From Microcaldota archaeon (lineage in GTDB: Archaea > Micrarchaeota > Micrarchaeia > Micrarchaeales > CABMGC01), in the NCBI GenBank assembly GCA_027449585.1, contig DAIDLJ010000002.1, positions 1-58,151 on the forward strand: a DNA stretch of 58,151 nt, read 5' to 3'. A program made the position numbers and the translations under genes. The notes beneath the pieces were generated by a model, which saw only the letters and a list, made by a program, of their open reading frames with translations, was not told where the DNA came from and ran no database searches. Positions 26,576 to 33,697 of this stretch are shown one piece after another. How positions within the stretch are numbered: position 1 is the first letter of the stretch; the number at the start of each line of letters is the position of its first letter.

Positions 26576-26896
26576 TCAGTGGGATATCATCTGCAAGACG
26601 AACTGCCTGTCCACTATGCTTATGTCGTTGAGCTTCATCTCTCCGTGTTCTATCCTGCTTGCAAGCTTTATGACCTTGCCCGTGCATGACGAGCATAGGA
26701 CTCCGCCGAACTTCCTGGAGTTGGTTGACGTGCTCTTCCCCCTAGGCTTTAGGGAGATGCCGTTGAGCTCGCTCTTGCATATGGCGCAGTGCGGCATCGA
26801 CGTAGCTCTGCGCTTGTAGTGAATCACGTGCCTGTTCTTTGGCGTGACCCGATCCAGCCTCCTGAAGCTTCTTGATCTATGCATTGGTTTTGGCAA
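26576..26896 (-). CDS. rpl34e: Ribosomal protein eL34
   Basis: The 106 residues begin with RSRSFRRLDRVTPKNRHVIHYKRR and carry a zinc pair CAIC ... CSSC, as in archaeal eL34. The start is TTG at 26896: GGTG stands 5 bases before it, whereas the next ATG (4 codons later) is too far away, and the family N-terminus M-P-x-P-x-x-x-S-R-S also fits. It sits between the EMC3-like gene and cmk. Confidence 0.92.
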   Translation of the reverse strand: MPKPMHRSRSFRRLDRVTPKNRHVIHYKRRATSMPHCAICKSELNGISLKPRGKSTSTNSRKFGGVLCSSCTGKVIKLASRIEHGEMKLNDISIVDRQFVLQMISH

Positions 26897-26904
26897 ATTA
26901 ACAC

Positions 26905-27363
26905 CTATTGAGCAGTATTTGCAACCGCCTGTTTCTTGGCCGTGACGCGCTCATACGCAGCAAGCAGTATGCTGCTGAGCATTCCAAGAACGAAGGATGC
27001 TGCTATGAAGAATGTTTTGTATGGAAGAGTATATGAAAGTACCGTAACCGTGAGCGTGGCCGGGAAGAGCATCGGAAGCAGCACGTAGAAGAGCAGGAAG
27101 AATATGGGCAGTATTATCAGCGTTGGCTTTATCTGGTGCTTCATGCTCTCTGATGCAAGCTCGGTTATCTCCTTCTGCTTGAGCTCTACTATCTCCTTGC
27201 TTACGTCCTTTTCGAAGGCCCGCAGCTCCTTCATCTTTGCGTCCATCTCCTTCTTTATCTCCTTTATCCGCTTGTAGTTTGCTATCCTCCTCTGCGCAAA
27301 GACCGAGAACGAGACGTAGAGTATCGCTATTGCTATCAGCGCTATTATTGGGTTCAAATTCAT
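26905..27363 (-). CDS. EMC3/TMCO1-like membrane insertase (DUF106)
   Basis: The 152-residue protein has a membrane helix at residues 5-22, a charged coiled-coil (residues 30-75, KRIKEIKKEMDAKMKELRAFEKD), and two more helices at about 85-140. This is the layout of archaeal DUF106 proteins related to YidC/Oxa1, EMC3 and TMCO1, which help insert membrane proteins. The ATG at 27363 has GGAGG directly before it and overlaps the adkA stop. Upstream in-frame codons lie inside adkA and are not used. Confidence 0.9.
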   Translation of the reverse strand: MNLNPIIALIAIAILYVSFSVFAQRRIANYKRIKEIKKEMDAKMKELRAFEKDVSKEIVELKQKEITELASESMKHQIKPTLIILPIFFLLFYVLLPMLFPATLTVTVLSYTLPYKTFFIAASFVLGMLSSILLAAYERVTAKKQAVANTAQ

Positions 27364-27935
27364 CCTCCGACTATCTCTTTTGTTATCCTGTGGACCTCTT
27401 CGACCGCCTTCGAGAGCGCGCCGTCCTGGTTGTAGATTATGTATATTGGTATGTTTAGGTATACTGCGAATGTTGATATTATTGAGATATTGACGCTCCT
27501 CCACTCGTCTATCTCCGTGATCGTATCATAGGCCCTCTTCCTTGAATGATCGCTTAGGCTTCTTTGGAGTATCTCCTCGGAGGTTGCATCTATGTAGATT
27601 ATTGCGCTTATCCTTATCTTCTGCAGCTCGTCTATCGAGAATCCGGGCCTGTATCTCCTTCCCTGCTTTACCGATGCGTGCGTGTCTATTATTGCGTCCT
27701 CCTTGGAGTCGATTATCTTCTGCATTATGCCGTTCCTTATAGCTATCGTTGTCTTGTCGTCTATTACCCTGAGCTGGTCCCTGTCAGTCATGTTGAACTT
27801 CTCCCGGGCGATCTCCAGCATCTCAGTTCCAAGATTTATGACCTTGAGCTTATCTCCGCCAAGCTTTGGGAGCTCGGCAAGTATTGTGCTCTTTCCTGCG
27901 CCGGCGGTTCCTGTTACGAGTATTAGCTTTGTCAT
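27360..27935 (-). CDS. adkA: Adenylate kinase (archaeal AdkA)
   Basis: AdkA interconverts ATP, ADP and AMP. The 191 residues start with P-loop VTGTAGAGKSTILAELPK and have NLGTEMLEIA, DTHASVKQGRRYRPGF and DHSRKRAYDTITEIDEWRSVNIS, characteristic of the archaeal family rather than bacterial Adk. GGAG lies 5 bases before the ATG. It leads the conserved adkA-DUF106-eL34-cmk-eL14 run. The usual secY upstream is replaced by the thermosome gene. Confidence 0.95.
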   Translation of the reverse strand: MTKLILVTGTAGAGKSTILAELPKLGGDKLKVINLGTEMLEIAREKFNMTDRDQLRVIDDKTTIAIRNGIMQKIIDSKEDAIIDTHASVKQGRRYRPGFSIDELQKIRISAIIYIDATSEEILQRSLSDHSRKRAYDTITEIDEWRSVNISIISTFAVYLNIPIYIIYNQDGALSKAVEEVHRITKEIVGG

Positions 27936-28010
27936 ATTAACTCCAGTGAAGAATACTATAATATATGCTAAGGTATAAAAGTGTGGCTCTTTATCGGAAT
28001 TATGACGTAT

Positions 28011-28033
28011 AATGGCCGCATTTTACGGCCATT
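28011..28033. repeat. Perfect inverted repeat downstream of the thermosome gene
   Basis: ATGGCCG and CGGCCAT (8 bp with the flanking A-T pair) are separated by a 7-base loop, 30 bases beyond the thermosome stop codon and 77 bases before adkA. It could be a 3'-end hairpin or processing site separating the two transcripts, or an operator. It is not followed by a strong T run on the minus strand. Confidence 0.5.
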
Positions 28034-28062
28034 TTAGCCACAATTACCTTTTTGGAATCTTT

Positions 28063-29718
28063 TTAGTCCTCCATCCCGCCCATGCCGCCAGGCATGCCTC
28101 CTCCAGGAGGTCCCTGCGGCCTGCTTCCCTTGGAACTTATCATGTCATCTATCCTTAGGATCGAGACTGTAGCCTCGGTGGCGCTGGTTATTGCCTGGGA
28201 CTTCACCTTTAGAGGCTCTATTACTCCAAGCTTGTCCATGTCCGCAACTGTATTTGAGTATACGTCTACTCCGAAGTTCTTTCCTGAAGACGCCTTGTGC
28301 TTGCTGCGAAGCTGCACAAGCGTGTCTATAGGGTCCATTCCTGCGCTGTCTGCAAGGGCCTTTGGTATGACTTCGAGTGCGTCGGCAAATGCCTGTATTG
28401 CAAGCTGCTCCCTTCCGCCTATGTCCGTAGCCATGTCCCTGAGCTTCATTGCAACTTCGACTTCGGTGCTTCCGCCTCCTGTGACATACTTGCCCTCCTC
28501 CACGGCGCTTGTGAGCGCGCCTAGCACGTCGGTTATGGCCCTCTCCACCTCATCTGTGGACTGTTTTGTGCCTCCCCTTATGAATATCGTTACGCTCTTT
28601 GGATCCTTGCACTTCTCCACGAAGACCATCTGCTCTCCAGATATCTTCCTCTCCTCCACTAAGCCTGCGAATCCAAGGTCTGAGTCGGTGAGGTCGTCAA
28701 GGCTTGTCACCATCCTTGCTCCGGTGGCCTTTGCAAGCTTCTCCATGTCGCTCTTCTTGACTCTCCTAACTGCAGATACGCCTGCCTTTGCAAGATAGTG
28801 CTGGGCTACATCATCTATGCCCTTCTGCACGAATACGACGTTGGCCTTGCTCTTTGTGACCTTCTCGACCATCTGCTTGAGCATCTTCTCCTCCTGGTTG
28901 AGGAATGCCTGCATCTGCTCTGGCGAAGTTATCTCTATCTTTGCATCGGTCTCTGTCTTCTCTATCTCAAGAGCCACGTCTAGAAGAGCGATCTTCGCGT
29001 TCTTAACTGACTTTGGCATGCCTGGGTGGGCCATCTCCTTGTCAACAAGCACTCCGTTTATGAACTCAGTGTCGTCTATGCTGCCCCCTTCCTTCTTCTC
29101 CAGCTTTATGAAGTCCTTGTCTATCACGTATCCGTTGTCTTGCTTCTCTGCAACCTGCTCTATAGCCTGTATGGCGAGCTTTACAAGTGCGCTCTTGGTG
29201 TTTGCACTTCCAATGTTCTTTGATCCTATTGATATCTGGGCTATCTTCTCGAGCTTATCAGTGTCCTTTATGGTTATTGGATTTGATGCCGTCTTGAGGG
29301 CCTGGATTGCGCGCTCCCTAGCCATATCATATCCCTTTATTATCGCTGCTGGTGGGATTCCCTGGTCCAAGAGATTTCCGGCGTTCCTAAGAAGGTCTCC
29401 GGCCACTATTACTGCCGATGTTGTTCCGTCCCCAACCTCCTTGTCCTGGGTCTTTGCCACTTCAACGAGTATCTTTGCCACCGGGTGCTCAACGTTCATC
29501 TCTTCAAGTATGGTTGCACCGTCGTTTGTTATGACTATGTCTCCAAGCTCGCTTACAAGCATCTTGTCCATTCCCTTAGGGCCGAGTGTCGTCTTTACTA
29601 TGCTAGCTACTGCGTATCCGACTGCAATGTTGGTCCTCTGGGCCTCCTTTCCAAGAAGCCTGCTTGCGCCTTCCGGCAATACCATGTACTGATTTCCACC
29701 TAGTTGATTTTCTGCCAT
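28063..29718 (-). CDS. thsA: Thermosome subunit (group II chaperonin)
   Basis: This 551-residue chaperonin folds proteins in an ATP-driven double ring. Seen are TLGPKGMDKMLV near residue 50, NDGATIL, VGDGTTSAVI (ATP site), the helical-protrusion region, GGGSTEVEVA, and the Gly/Met-rich tail GGMPGGMGGMED. A single subunit gene is in this window, so the ring may be homomeric. GGATGAG precedes the ATG. The TATA box is about 95 bases upstream, leaving an unusually long leader for this region. Confidence 0.97.
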   Translation of the reverse strand: MAENQLGGNQYMVLPEGASRLLGKEAQRTNIAVGYAVASIVKTTLGPKGMDKMLVSELGDIVITNDGATILEEMNVEHPVAKILVEVAKTQDKEVGDGTTSAVIVAGDLLRNAGNLLDQGIPPAAIIKGYDMARERAIQALKTASNPITIKDTDKLEKIAQISIGSKNIGSANTKSALVKLAIQAIEQVAEKQDNGYVIDKDFIKLEKKEGGSIDDTEFINGVLVDKEMAHPGMPKSVKNAKIALLDVALEIEKTETDAKIEITSPEQMQAFLNQEEKMLKQMVEKVTKSKANVVFVQKGIDDVAQHYLAKAGVSAVRRVKKSDMEKLAKATGARMVTSLDDLTDSDLGFAGLVEERKISGEQMVFVEKCKDPKSVTIFIRGGTKQSTDEVERAITDVLGALTSAVEEGKYVTGGGSTEVEVAMKLRDMATDIGGREQLAIQAFADALEVIPKALADSAGMDPIDTLVQLRSKHKASSGKNFGVDVYSNTVADMDKLGVIEPLKVKSQAITSATEATVSILRIDDMISSKGSRPQGPPGGGMPGGMGGMED

Positions 29719-29806
29719 ATTCTCATCCTTTTTCGATTTTACAAATAGAAATATCGTGATTAATGCTTAGGATATTCAAAATCTGCACATATTATATGCC
29801 CGGTAA

Positions 29807-29818
29807 TATTTTTATAGG
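29807..29818 (-). promoter_or_regulatory. TATA box of the thermosome gene
   Basis: On the minus strand this reads CCTATAAAAATA, a strong match. Initiation near 29786 would give a leader of about 68 bases, room for heat-shock regulation. I see no clear known heat-shock operator. Confidence 0.5.
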
Positions 29819-29872
29819 TTTCTGAAGATGGTTTTACGAGGACAGCTGCGACTTGTGCGGCATGGGCGGGAT

Positions 29873-31504
29873 CTACGATGCCGTCACATTTATTGAAGCT
29901 GCTGCTCCATCCTCTCCGGTCACAACTATTGTGTACCGTTGCCCGGGCTTGAATTGCACCCCAAGCCTGCCGTTGGCAAACTGCATGGTTCCGGAATATT
30001 TAAGTGCGGCAGTCTGGCCGGCAGTTAGGTTATATTCAGAGAACATGGACGCTGGCATGACTAGGCCATCATGCTCGCTGCCTGCCCGGATTATCCCTAT
30101 TGGAACTGGCAGGGACATGGTGCCATTGCTTTTTATGAAGAAGCTTACAGAATGGAACTCCAATAATCGCGTCCTGGCATAATTTGCTGACGCAATGTCA
30201 TCAATTATCCTACCAGAGTTCAAATACCCTGACAGATTGCCAGACATATCGCCATGACCCATGCTCCTGATGATGTTTCCTATGGCTGCACGGCCTTGGG
30301 AATCGTTGGTCAAATTCTCCATCAGGGCTTGCGCTGTGGCGTTGCTTAATTTCATGCTTATGATGTCGCGCACTTGGCCAGAAATTCCTTCTGGTGAGAG
30401 ATTGCTGTGGGTGAAATTCATAACGTCACCGAGGACCTGATTCTGGTATGGTTGTTTGATGTCCCTTGGCATTTTTGCTGCTCCGACGACGAGTGGTATT
30501 CTGGAGGTATTTATATTTAGCTCGTAGGTGGTGTTTCCGTATACGGTGGCCCTAAAGAGCCTTGTGCTGTAATTCGAGTTGTCCTTTACAGTTATGGACA
30601 CTACGGTCTCATTGCCAAAGACGCTTATCGACGCATTTGTTATGCTTATATTTGCCCTTGAAGCGCGCAGCGCTTTCTCATCGCCATCGCTTAGCCGGAT
30701 AAGCCCTTCCCTTGAGGCCGTTGAACTTGGATTTGAATTGTTTTTAACCACAGTCGCAGCTGTTGCGGATGGAGACATTACAAATGTTGTCTGATTTGCG
30801 CTCACCACTGCGGAGACGGTTGGAAACAGGTCGAGCAGTATGTTGTATGCGCTGGTGTTCTTGGCAGAATAGAACACGCTTACTGAGATGTTGTTGTTTG
30901 TAAGGGCGACTGGATAGGTAGTTCCATTGACAGTTATTGTCGCATTTGATATTCTCATGCTCATTCTCTTTACAATAGAGTTTGCGGGAAGATTGAAGGC
31001 GCTGAGGTTCTTACTGAAGTTTACCAGTGACAGGAGATTTACGGTTCCTGAAGTATTTATCTGCTTCCAGAAAGTGCCGCTGTTATTCGATAATAGTACC
31101 TTTAGTGAGGAGTACGACACAAAAAGTGCCTGCGTGCCGCTAGGAACGTGCGGCGGATCGGTTAGAAGAACGCTAACGTAGCCGGCGCCGTAGTTTGAGG
31201 GCAAGATATTGCTATGGAAATAGGCTACAAGAAGACCCAATGCCGCTAGCACCGCAAGACCTGCTACAAATTTGCTGATGTTTTGGGTGAATATGGCAGG
31301 GTGCTCTGGCCTTTTGAAATATTTTATGTTTTTGAAGTGTTCGTCTGTGAATTCCTCTATCCTGCCGGCTTCCCTGAGCTCCTTGAGGTGCTGACTTATG
31401 GTGGATGGCGATAGTTTTAGCGCGCGGCCTATCTCTGCTGGCGTCTTAGCGCCTTCCTTTAGAATATCGAGTATCTTTCCTTTTGTTTCGAAGGTCTTAC
31501 TCAT
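29873..31504 (-). CDS. Transmembrane winged-helix protein with outer DUF4382-like domain
   Basis: The protein combines an ArsR-like winged helix (about residues 5-68: ETKGKILDILKEGAKTPAEIG, LSPSTISQHLKELREAGRIEEF), one membrane helix (about 82-101), and about 440 residues outside. The outer part starts GYVSVLLTDPPHV...ALFVSYSSLKVLL, a pattern I associate with DUF4382, and carries 25 N-x-S/T sequons. It looks like a one-piece membrane regulator sensing outside and acting on DNA inside. The ATG at 31504 is 5 bases after GGTG. A GTG two codons earlier is possible. The ligand is unknown. Confidence 0.78.
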   Translation of the reverse strand: MSKTFETKGKILDILKEGAKTPAEIGRALKLSPSTISQHLKELREAGRIEEFTDEHFKNIKYFKRPEHPAIFTQNISKFVAGLAVLAALGLLVAYFHSNILPSNYGAGYVSVLLTDPPHVPSGTQALFVSYSSLKVLLSNNSGTFWKQINTSGTVNLLSLVNFSKNLSAFNLPANSIVKRMSMRISNATITVNGTTYPVALTNNNISVSVFYSAKNTSAYNILLDLFPTVSAVVSANQTTFVMSPSATAATVVKNNSNPSSTASREGLIRLSDGDEKALRASRANISITNASISVFGNETVVSITVKDNSNYSTRLFRATVYGNTTYELNINTSRIPLVVGAAKMPRDIKQPYQNQVLGDVMNFTHSNLSPEGISGQVRDIISMKLSNATAQALMENLTNDSQGRAAIGNIIRSMGHGDMSGNLSGYLNSGRIIDDIASANYARTRLLEFHSVSFFIKSNGTMSLPVPIGIIRAGSEHDGLVMPASMFSEYNLTAGQTAALKYSGTMQFANGRLGVQFKPGQRYTIVVTGEDGAAASINVTAS

Positions 31505-31541
31505 ATGCACACCGCATTTGCCATTCTGTTGTGATGGACAA

Positions 31542-31552
31542 GATATTTATAG
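31542..31552 (-). promoter_or_regulatory. TATA box of the HTH-DUF4382 gene
   Basis: CTATAAATATC on the minus strand, about 40 bases before the start codon. Two of the three CTTTCGGTTT repeats begin 11 bases upstream of it. Confidence 0.5.
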
Positions 31553-31562
31553 TTTGACTGGT

Positions 31563-31624
31563 CTTTCGGTTTGCTTTCGGTTTTTAAAATTGGGAGTTTG
31601 AAATGTTTTGATGCCTTTCGGTTT
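31563..31624. repeat. Three CTTTCGGTTT direct repeats in a divergent promoter
   Basis: Copies lie at 31563-31572, 31574-31583 and 31615-31624, so starts are 11 and 41 bases apart, near whole turns of DNA. They fill the space between the TATA boxes of the HTH-DUF4382 gene (minus) and ribL (plus). They may be operator sites, possibly for the HTH protein itself. Confidence 0.55.
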
Positions 31625-31640
31625 TTTGTTTTCCACATAG

Positions 31641-31650
31641 TTATTTATTT
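31641..31650 (+). promoter_or_regulatory. TATA-like box of ribL
   Basis: TTATTTATTT is centred about 27 bases before the ATG at 31673, so the ribL message would be essentially leaderless. This agrees with the lack of a ribosome-binding site there. Confidence 0.45.
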
Positions 31651-31672
31651 GTTTGATGTCAATCGTTTAGGT

Positions 31673-32107
31673 ATGCGCAGTAAAACTGCATTGGCATTCG
31701 GTTCTTTTGATATACTTCACCCCGGGCATATACGCTATCTTAGGGAGGCGAGCAGATATGGGCGCTTGACGGTTGTTGTTGCGCGAGATGATAGCATAAG
31801 GAAGCTAAAGGGCAGAAGCGCACTTGTGGATGAGAAGTCTAGGCTCGAAATAATTGATTCGCTAAAGTTCGTACACAAGGCGATTCTTGGGGATAAGATA
31901 CGAGGATGGAATGACATCTATAATGTGGTGCTCAGATTGCACCCGGATTTCCTGGTCTTTGGTTATGACCAGAAAGTGGACATGAGATATCTTAAGGAAT
32001 TCATTTCGCAGCATAAGCTTAGATGCAGGATAGTCAAGCTTGGCGCATACAGGGCTACAAGGTACAAAAGCTCCAAGCTAAAAAAGCTGATAAGTTCTAT
32101 TCATTGA
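31673..32107 (+). CDS. ribL: FAD synthetase RibL (FMN adenylyltransferase)
   Basis: RibL adenylylates FMN to FAD in archaea. The 144 residues show the nucleotidyltransferase start ALAFGSFDILHPGHIRYLREA (HxGH), VVVARDDSIRKLKGR, and FGYDQKVD, with basic C-terminal residues. Glycerol-3-phosphate cytidylyltransferases share the fold, but length and motifs fit archaeal RibL. The upstream in-frame codons are hydrophobic and precede the promoter, so I exclude them. Its 3' end overlaps the next gene by 11 bases. Confidence 0.88.
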   Translation: MRSKTALAFGSFDILHPGHIRYLREASRYGRLTVVVARDDSIRKLKGRSALVDEKSRLEIIDSLKFVHKAILGDKIRGWNDIYNVVLRLHPDFLVFGYDQKVDMRYLKEFISQHKLRCRIVKLGAYRATRYKSSKLKKLISSIH

Positions 32108-32447
32108 AGGTCATGAAGCCGGACAGATTGTCTCCCCATACGGACCTCTTTTCCATTGCTACACCTGTTTTTGTGGCCTCGAATGTTATTATTCCGTAGC
32201 GCACCTCGCTTACCGGACCGATCCCTTCAACGGTTGTGGTGGTTGTCGTTATGGTTACCGGTACGGTCTTTGTCTCTCCGTATTTTAGAGACCCGGGCTC
32301 ATCTTTCTGGGTCTTTTGGGTATTTTCGTGATCCTTGCGCATAAGTTCCATGATTTCAAGGTTAGGCGAATCGGCTGGGCGAAGTTGCATTGACAGAAGT
32401 AGCTTGAATGCATCCTTCTCTGACCTTGGATTAGCTAATACTGCCAT
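32097..32447 (-). CDS. Hypothetical protein
   Basis: A 116-residue protein I do not recognise. The N-terminal half is helical with polar residues. The second half has a run of threonines (VTITTTTTTVE) between beta-type segments GETKTVPV and VSEVRYGIITFEATKTG. No membrane helix or signal peptide. It overlaps the convergent ribL end by 11 bases. The AT-rich stretch at 32455-32485 can hold its promoter. Confidence 0.65.
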   Translation of the reverse strand: MAVLANPRSEKDAFKLLLSMQLRPADSPNLEIMELMRKDHENTQKTQKDEPGSLKYGETKTVPVTITTTTTTVEGIGPVSEVRYGIITFEATKTGVAMEKRSVWGDNLSGFMTFNE

Positions 32448-32544
32448 TCCCCATCAAATAGTATTGTGTTTTTCTGGTATAAAAACTTTTTCTGCATATT
32501 ACGGTTGCAGCATATTTGGCACGACGCCAAGGCTTGAAACAGGA

Positions 32545-33678
32545 TTATTTCTTGGCGGTCTTTTGCAGCAGCGGATCCAGACGTTCGAAGAATGCGTCCC
32601 AGGAGTATTTTTGCTCCACCAGTTTCCTTCCCTGCTTGCCCATCTTCTCTGCGAGCTGAGTGTTTGATGCCAATAGGGCCATCTTCTCTGCCATTTCGGA
32701 TGGGGAGTTTACAAGGAATCCGGTCTTGTTGTTGAGCACGGTCTCCTTTGGACCGCCTTCATTGACCGAGATTATCGGCTTTGAGCTTGCCATTGATTCT
32801 AGGGGTATGAAGCCGTAATCCTCGTTTATGGCAGAGAACAGCACTGCCTTTGAATGCGAATAGAGATCCTTTAGCTGTCCGTCATTTACATTGGTCTTGA
32901 ATACGACGTTGAGGCCTTTGGCCATATTCTTGAGCTTCTCGAAGTACTTCTGGTGCTCTGGATCCTTTGAAAGGGTGCCTGCTATTATCAGCTTGTGCTC
33001 TTGGTCCTTGGTCTTCTTTACAAAGCTCCTAAAGGCCATGATAGCATAGTCCTGCCGCTTATTCACGACCAGACGCGAAGGATATAAGAAGTAGTTTTCG
33101 TAGCCCTTATTTGAGAAGTCTTTGTAGTCTATGCCTGGGTTTATTACAGTAGCATCGCGCCCGTAGTACTTCTTTATGCGCTCGTTTGTCGTATTGCTGT
33201 TGGTCGCTATCTCGTCTATCTTGCTTGTTATGCCTTTTGCTATCATTTTGTAGGTACCGACAAGCGCAGCGTAGACGAGCTTGTCCTTATATGACCTGTT
33301 TTGCATCCTCGTCTCATAAAGGTCATAGACCTCCCTGGGCGGCGTGTGGCAGTACCAGAGGACACGCTCATTCTTGTTTCTTATCCACTCGCTTGGTGAG
33401 ATGTGGGAATTTAGGACGTCATAATCCTCCTTTATCTTCATGTTGTAGAAGTTGTATCCGTACCTAAATCCCTGGGAGGCCCGATAGGGCAGCTTGTCCG
33501 AGAGTGGCACGTCGCGCCCGATGAGCTTTATGTCCAGGTTAGCGAACTCGGAAAATGTGGCGCTCTTATCATACTCTAGAGTGTATATACTTGCATCGTA
33601 GTGCTGAGCTACTTTCAGTATGACCCTTTCGACTCCGCCCCTTAGGTTGAGGTACGGCTGGAGGAGTATTAATTTCAT
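32545..33678 (-). CDS. GT4-family glycosyltransferase
   Basis: This 377-residue enzyme of the GT-B fold starts LILLQPYLNLRGGVERVILKVA (donor loop GG) and has FLYPSRLVVNKRQDYAIMAF, a Rossmann half with KLIIAGTLSK, and the EX7E-type segment NEDYGFIPLESMASSKPIISVNEGGPKETV. It probably builds the lipid-linked glycan used by AglB, whose gene ends 19 bases upstream on the same strand. Sugar and acceptor are unknown. The ATG at 33678 follows TTGAT by 4 bases. Confidence 0.9.
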   Translation of the reverse strand: MKLILLQPYLNLRGGVERVILKVAQHYDASIYTLEYDKSATFSEFANLDIKLIGRDVPLSDKLPYRASQGFRYGYNFYNMKIKEDYDVLNSHISPSEWIRNKNERVLWYCHTPPREVYDLYETRMQNRSYKDKLVYAALVGTYKMIAKGITSKIDEIATNSNTTNERIKKYYGRDATVINPGIDYKDFSNKGYENYFLYPSRLVVNKRQDYAIMAFRSFVKKTKDQEHKLIIAGTLSKDPEHQKYFEKLKNMAKGLNVVFKTNVNDGQLKDLYSHSKAVLFSAINEDYGFIPLESMASSKPIISVNEGGPKETVLNNKTGFLVNSPSEMAEKMALLASNTQLAEKMGKQGRKLVEQKYSWDAFFERLDPLLQKTAKK

Positions 33679-33697
33679 AAGCATCAAATGGCCAAGT

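Noticed and set aside
27364..27504. 47-residue N-terminal extension of the EMC3-like protein
   Set aside because: It lies within adkA in another frame. GGAGG directly precedes the ATG at 27363.
30700..30800. CRISPR or tandem repeats in the Thr/Ser/Asn-rich gene
   Set aside because: Similar codons recur because of amino-acid bias, but no spaced identical repeats are present. I saw no CRISPR array, insertion sequence or prophage gene anywhere in the window.
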